Source: Pleurobrachia bachei
Lineage: Eukaryota > Ctenophora > Tentaculata > Cydippida > Pleurobrachiidae
Length of the DNA stretch: 22,558 bases
Direction of reading: 5' to 3'
Assembly: GCA_000695325.1 (NCBI GenBank)
Contig: AVPN01000633.1
Location: forward strand, 19,829-42,386
Within the stretch, counting starts at the first letter, position 1; every line of letters begins with the position of its first letter. The notes under the pieces were generated by a model. The model searched no databases and was not told the origin of the DNA. It saw only the letters and a list, made by a program, of their open reading frames with translations. Shown here piece by piece: positions 18,009-22,558 of this stretch. Position numbers and translations under genes: made by a program.

Positions 18009-19113
18009 ATTACAAAGCTGTTCGTCTGATATTGACAATTCTGCAAATTAGCTCTTGTTTTATACCCCTCGAAGAACCCTAGTTCAATCGATTTAATTGC
18101 CCTGCACGTGTCTAATAACTGTAATTTGCAGAAGCTAACACAAGAGGGGGCAAGGTAAACGCAGTTCTTAATTAAGGTAAGTTGTTTAAAGTAATTGGAA
18201 AACGTGGGAGAGTGGGAGACCGACATGACTAAGTGGGATGCGCCGACAAAACTATAAGCCAATCTCTCTGATCTCTCTCCCTTCCTCTCTCAGCTCCCTT
18301 TCTCTCTCTCGCTTCGTTTAACTCCCAGCCTCAATTGATGAAGAAGGGCCACGCCCCTTATTACAATCACCATTGACAAGTATAAAATAAAAGAAATAAA
18401 TAAAATAGATATTAGATAACTCAACAAGTAAATTATGAAGGATCAGTATGTTTGTTCTGTACAGACTTTATTTCTTGGTACAACTGCTTGAGAAACAACT
18501 ATGTACAAGAGACCTGTCGTCAGCACCATTATCGTTAATTAGTCGAATTATCGTTAAATAGTCTAATAATGGTTAGAATTTTCGATATGCTCCGTTTTGA
18601 GAGCTACACATGTGATCGGATTTATTCACTTGTGAAATGGATCGGAAGAAAAAACAATTTGACTTTGGAATAAGTGTTCCCAAGAAACATCTTTCCCTCC
18701 CCAGTAAGTTCTCCACAACATGATTTATAACGCCGGTTCCCTACAGATTACATGTTTCCTCATTACTTCATTAAATTTCTAGCCAACTGACTGTTTGGTT
18801 ATTCATTTTAGTGTATCTGCACACAATTATGCCAATCTTCTTGTCGGTATAATATTCAACACATCATATTTCTGAACACTAACTTTTTGCAGCACACACC
18901 ACCTCTTCCAGCAAATTCTGTACACTTGTACTACGGGCCGTGTTACAAAATTTCGAGGTGAACGCTAGCGCTAATTAGCCTTTATTTGCTTTTCCTCTTA
19001 ACCTTCCTTCCTCGCTAGCCTACAATTCTGCTGCTCCAGTCGTAGCCCCTTCTCACTCAGAGTCTCTCTCCCGTATCGTACCGTATTCCCTTTACTTTCC
19101 CACTCTCCCTCCA
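18009..19113. other. No recognised gene
   Basis: Open frames here are short and lack domain signals. A short CT-rich stretch occurs at 18267-18310. Confidence 0.35.
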
Positions 19114-19332
19114 TCTCTCTGTCTCTCTCTCTGTCTCTCTCTCTGTCTCTCTCTGTCTCTCTGTCTCTCTCTGTCTCTCTCTCTGTCTCTCTCTGTCTCT
19201 CTCTGTCTCTCTCTGTCTCTCTCTGTCTCTCTCTGTCTCTCTCTGTCTCTCTCTGTCTCTGTCTCTCTCTCTGTCTCTCTTTCTCCCTCTCTTTCTCTCT
19301 CTCTCTCTCTTTCTCTTTCTCTCTCTCTCTCT
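19114..19332. repeat. CT/GT-rich microsatellite (TCTCTCTGTC type)
   Basis: About 220 bases of irregular TCTCTGTCTCTC units passing into pure CT and then CT with T runs. The long minus-strand frame across it (Arg/Glu/Gln repeats) is a by-product of the repeat. Confidence 0.95.
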
Positions 19333-19442
19333 CCCCTCCCCTCCTCTCCCTACTAGATGCTGCTACTGCTGCACGTACCATACAAAAGCAGGTTTCTCCC
19401 ATGAGTGCGAGAGCTTGTTGTGCTTCTAGTGCAGCTCCGCGT

Positions 19443-19542
19443 CATTGGCTCTGACTACACGTGGTCAACCACTAGCACCACACGTGTTCCCTTGACTGGA
19501 CCAAACTTGTGTCACGTGACCACTAACTCCGCCGTTCATTGG
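19443..19542. promoter_or_regulatory. E-box and CCAAT-box cluster
   Basis: Three CACGTG E-boxes at 19458-19463, 19481-19486 and 19513-19518 (the last as GTCACGTGAC) lie between two inverted CCAAT boxes (CATTGG at 19443-19448 and 19537-19542). Such arrays are typical of bHLH-zip and NF-Y bound promoters. No transcript start or gene could be tied to it. The same motif pair occurs in MITE family 1, but the rest of this sequence does not align to the element. Confidence 0.4.
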
Positions 19543-20278
19543 CCGAACCAGTTCCGGTTTGTGTGTGTAGTAAGAGGCCGCTAGTGGTGCCCGAGTAAAT
19601 ACTATTATTTTGTGCAGCTCTAGCAACTTGTTGGTTATCTTCGTTTGACTATCATGTTATCGAAGCACGCAACTCACCTTTTTCGGACTTTTAAGGGCAC
19701 TTTTAGGTTTTTTAAAACTATAGGGGAACCTGAAACTGAAAGCTGGTAATTCGCAATTTAAAGATTGTTAAAAAGTTGGGTAAATCCATAATTCCGAAAT
19801 AATTTAAATCCTCAATAGTCAATTGAGTTCTTGCCTCAAAAAAGCCAAGTTACTACCAAAAAATTTGGGGAAATTATTGGATTTGGATACTTGAAAAAAA
19901 TTAAGCTATTCAAAAACTTTCTTACGTCTTACATCCTAGTGTCGATTATTCATACGACCAGTATGAAGATTGTAGACACATGTCTTGTTGGACAGTCGAC
20001 AAATGTATTGTTCGACACATGTCCATTGGTCGAGTAATTTTATAGATAAAAGTGTCTCCGATAGAATAATACGTGTAGATAGAAACGCCATAATACCAAA
20101 TAGTGATCTGCACTTCTCCCGCTTCACTGAAGTGGCTTCATGTTTTGACCTCCTCCTCCTCTCATAAAATATATGAAAGTTTACAACTGCATAGCTTTCT
20201 GCATGTACGCATATTTGTTTCTAAGATAGGATAATGATCGTATAGTGGTTATTTACCCAAAGACAGGTTTACTATTCT

Positions 20279-20395
20279 CAGGAACCGACCGAAGCGGGGA
20301 AATACTGGTCCCTGATTGGCTGATAACCAATCACGTGACCTAAATAATAAATAACGAGTTCTGATTGGTTGTTTACTTGTGTCGGTCGGTTCCTG
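20279..20395 (+). mobile_element. hAT-like MITE family 1, full-length reference copy
   Basis: 117 bp with inverted ends CAGGAACCGACCGA and TCGGTCGGTTCCTG, flanked by ACTATTCT (20271-20278) and ACTGTTCT (20396-20403), an 8-bp target duplication with one mismatch. CAG...CTG ends with 8-bp duplications are typical of hAT elements. No coding capacity. Inside are a CACGTG E-box and two inverted CCAAT boxes (ATTGG). Confidence 0.92.
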
Positions 20396-20403
20396 ACTGT
20401 TCT

Positions 20404-21127
20404 GATCGTTTCACGAAATGCCGTCAGAACATGACGAGAACATGACATCTTTCAATTGAAATAATTTTCCGACTAATTTTAGTCAAAATATTGACATCAC
20501 TAAGCTGTACGTGATGTCAATTACGTCTTACCGAATTTTATTGTTTCCTGCAAATAAAACTTTTAATTGATTATAATACCGCGGCGCCAGATCAGCAGCC
20601 CTATATATTGCACCTCTCTCGATGCAATTGTAGGTGCCATTAAGTCACTTATAATTGGAGGGGGGTCGAACTGGTTTATATAACACGTGTAGCTGTTGTA
20701 ATGTTACAAAAATAGTTAATCAAGTTAGGGGACCGGCAAACTTAATTGTCCGATTTGCTAGTGGAGAGAGAGAAGGAGGAAGAGAAAAATTTCAAGCCGG
20801 TATATTTGTTTCCTTTGCTTTTCGTACGGTTCTCTGGTTTGTGTGGGTTCCACACAGCACTAATTTTAGCTTGCCGTGTGTCAACCTTATAAATCCTAAA
20901 TTCTAAAACCTTTGAATTTACGAATAATTACTGCTGCATAGTGTAGCCTTTTGTCCTGCTTATAAACATGCCTATTCTCTAAAAACGATCTCAGTACCGT
21001 CACTGCGTTAGTGCTTTGCTAGGCTTAGGCGACTCGATTATAACTAGCTTAGCCGGTGATTCAATTATACAGTTAATATTATAATTAATGCTAATCAATA
21101 CTAATATTATAAGCTGAATCCTGCAAG
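20404..21127. other. Intergenic DNA upstream of beta-tubulin
   Basis: No other gene seen; the open frame at 20655-20906 has no recognisable features. The last ~100 bases are AT-rich and probably include the tubulin promoter and leader, but no clear TATA box or initiator can be placed. Confidence 0.4.
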
Positions 21128-22558
21128 ATGGTGAGGGAGATTGTTCACATCCAGACCGGACAGTGTGGAAACCAGATTGGTCTCGCCTTCTGGGAGACTG
21201 TCAGTCTTGGTAAGTCGACGAGATAAACCCGGTTGTTATCCGCCCGTGTTAGAATGAACCAGATCTATTTGTAATTTTATTTCAGAGCACCAGATCGCCA
21301 CTGATGGAACCTTCGCTGGTGATAACGATGTCCTCTTAGAAAAAATTAACGTATATTACAACGAAATCCAGGTACAAAACTCAATTAATTGAAACTCAAA
21401 TAATTATAACTTTCATGATACTTAAACATATGAATGACTATGAGATATTTCCATCTTCCTGAGAAAAACAATACTAATTATGGGATATTTTATAGAAGCA
21501 GTCAAACCTTGATTTACCGCGACCGGACTGATCACTGATCAGTCAACTCGAGGTTTGACCATGTACTCACAGCTACTGTAAATTAACAATGTTTTCTTCC
21601 AGGGTGGAAAGTACGTACCCAGGGCTGTTCTGGTTGATCTGGAGCCTGCTGTCCTTGATTCCATTAAGAGCAGCAAGTATGGTGCCCTCTTCCGACCGGA
21701 CAACTTTGTCTTCGGACAGTCTGGAGCTGGAAACAATTGGGCTAAGGGTCACTACACCGAGGGAGCTGAGCTAGTCGATCAGGTAATATAATTGAATATA
21801 AATTATTCCACGACGACCACAATTTATAGTCTTTATTCATTTAAATTGTCAACTGAAAAACCACAGGAGGTCAGTGACCAAGTGACAGATAATTAGTCTG
21901 TCAAGCTAATGCTTTGACAGATTATTGATTGTAAACTCTTATTAGGTATTTGAAGTGATTCGAAAAGTTGATTGCCTCCAAGGATTCCAGTTGACCCACT
22001 CTCTTGGTGGTGGCACTGGATCTGGAATGGGAACTCTTCTCCTTAAACGAGTCCGAGAGGAATACCCTGACAGGTAGTGACATGTGCTGAATTACTAACA
22101 TTAACCCAACAAATTTCATTGTTTGTGGGTACTGAACGTACTGAATCACTTTTTACAGTCGCATTAACCCAATGTCATTGAAATGTTTGTGGGATGAGGC
22201 TAAAGCAACTGCATTCAATGCAACCTTGATTTTAATTAGATATTAGAACTGAAATTACTAGAAGCTAAAACTGATATCTCCCTACCAGCATTGTTATTCA
22301 TTCTAAAAACTAAAACTCTCCCCTCCCTCCCATCAGGATTGTCTGCTCATTCTCCGTGGCTCCCTCACCCAAGGTCTCCGAGACCATCGTGGAGCCCTAC
22401 AACGCAGCTCTGTCCTTCCATCAGCTGGTCGAGAACACGGATGAGTGCTACGTAATTGACAACGAGGCCCTCTATAACATCTGTCACAACACATTGAAGT
22501 TGAAGAGTCCCAGTTATGGTGATCTGAACCATCTTGTTTCTACCATTATGAGCGGAAT
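21128..22558 (+). CDS. Beta-tubulin, divergent isotype, 5' part (5 exons in window)
   Basis: GTP-binding subunit of microtubules. Exons: 21128-21209, 21286-21371, 21603-21782, 21946-22073, 22337-22558 (continues past the edge). Phases agree and give 232 residues, about half of the usual ~445. Hallmarks: [16 protein letters not shown] near the N-terminus, NVYYNE and [42 protein letters not shown] phosphate loop at 137-143, VEPYNA, IDNEALY and YGDLNHLVS. Oddities: the start reads MVREI rather than MREI, and four residues are missing in the stretch that is normally RKEAESCDCLQ (here RKVDCLQ, 122-128). Other changes ([31 protein letters not shown]) point to a specialised or fast-evolving isotype. 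The intron 21372-21602 contains a degenerate pogo-like MITE. Confidence 0.96.
21499..21561. mobile_element. Degenerate pogo-like MITE in beta-tubulin intron
   Basis: Left end CAGTCAAACCTTGATTTACC against right end CTCGAGGTTTGACC forms an imperfect inverted repeat about 63 bp long. The ends resemble family 2, and the centre holds ACTGATCACTGATCAGT. Identification rests on the ends only. Confidence 0.55.

Noticed and set aside
17776-18051. 91-codon plus-strand frame
   Set aside because: No recognisable domain, and its end overlaps the better-supported signal-peptide exon on the other strand.
18998-19402. 134-codon Arg/Glu/Gln-rich frame on the minus strand
   Set aside because: Direct translation of a CT/GT microsatellite.

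Overview
The window is animal nuclear DNA. Its genes are split by short GT-AG introns of about 50 to 370 bases, and they encode a rhodopsin-like (class A) GPCR, two calmodulin-type EF-hand proteins and a beta-tubulin. Small inverted-repeat DNA transposons (MITEs) are dense. The gene set and compact introns suggest an invertebrate, perhaps an early-branching one such as a sponge, placozoan or cnidarian, but nothing here settles the taxon. No tRNA, rRNA, CRISPR array or prokaryotic feature was seen, and no retrovirus-like element was recognised.

Layout. 1-1389: GA microsatellite and unassigned DNA. 1390-4189 (+): a GPCR gene of eight inferred exons, about 407 codons. 4484-9932: a tandem duplication of a ~2.55-kb unit, each copy holding a five-exon EF-hand gene on the minus strand (5164-6270 and 7817-9169). 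The two predicted 159-residue proteins are identical; the 14 coding differences seen are all synonymous. 9933-10284: a cluster of TGGCGCCA palindromes. 10287-10920: a 317-bp tandem duplication. 10501-13714: an almost perfect 3.2-kb palindrome with no spacer. 13715-16217: an uninterrupted 2.5-kb array of the hexamer AGACCT. 17054-18008 (-): a tentative gene for a small secreted peptide. 19114-19332: CT microsatellite. 19443-19542: E-box and CCAAT cluster. 21128-22558 (+): the first five exons of a divergent beta-tubulin that runs off the window.

Mobile DNA. Family 1 is a hAT-like MITE with ends CAGGAACCGACC and, at 20279-20395, an 8-bp target duplication. It occurs eight times. It carries a GTCACGTGAC E-box between two CCAAT boxes. 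Four of the copies sit in introns, all in the sense orientation, and one 112-base EF-hand intron is almost entirely this element, so it is an introner candidate. Family 2 is a pogo/Tc1-like MITE with ends CAGTCGGACCCCGATTTA and TA targets. Two further MITEs inserted into the second EF-hand unit after the duplication, and the first unit serves as their empty site.

The genes are separate loci with no evident shared pathway. The most unusual features are the intron-forming MITE, the adjacent palindrome and hexamer array, and the TGGCGCCA cluster. The palindrome and array could be partly assembly artefacts, which raw long reads would show.
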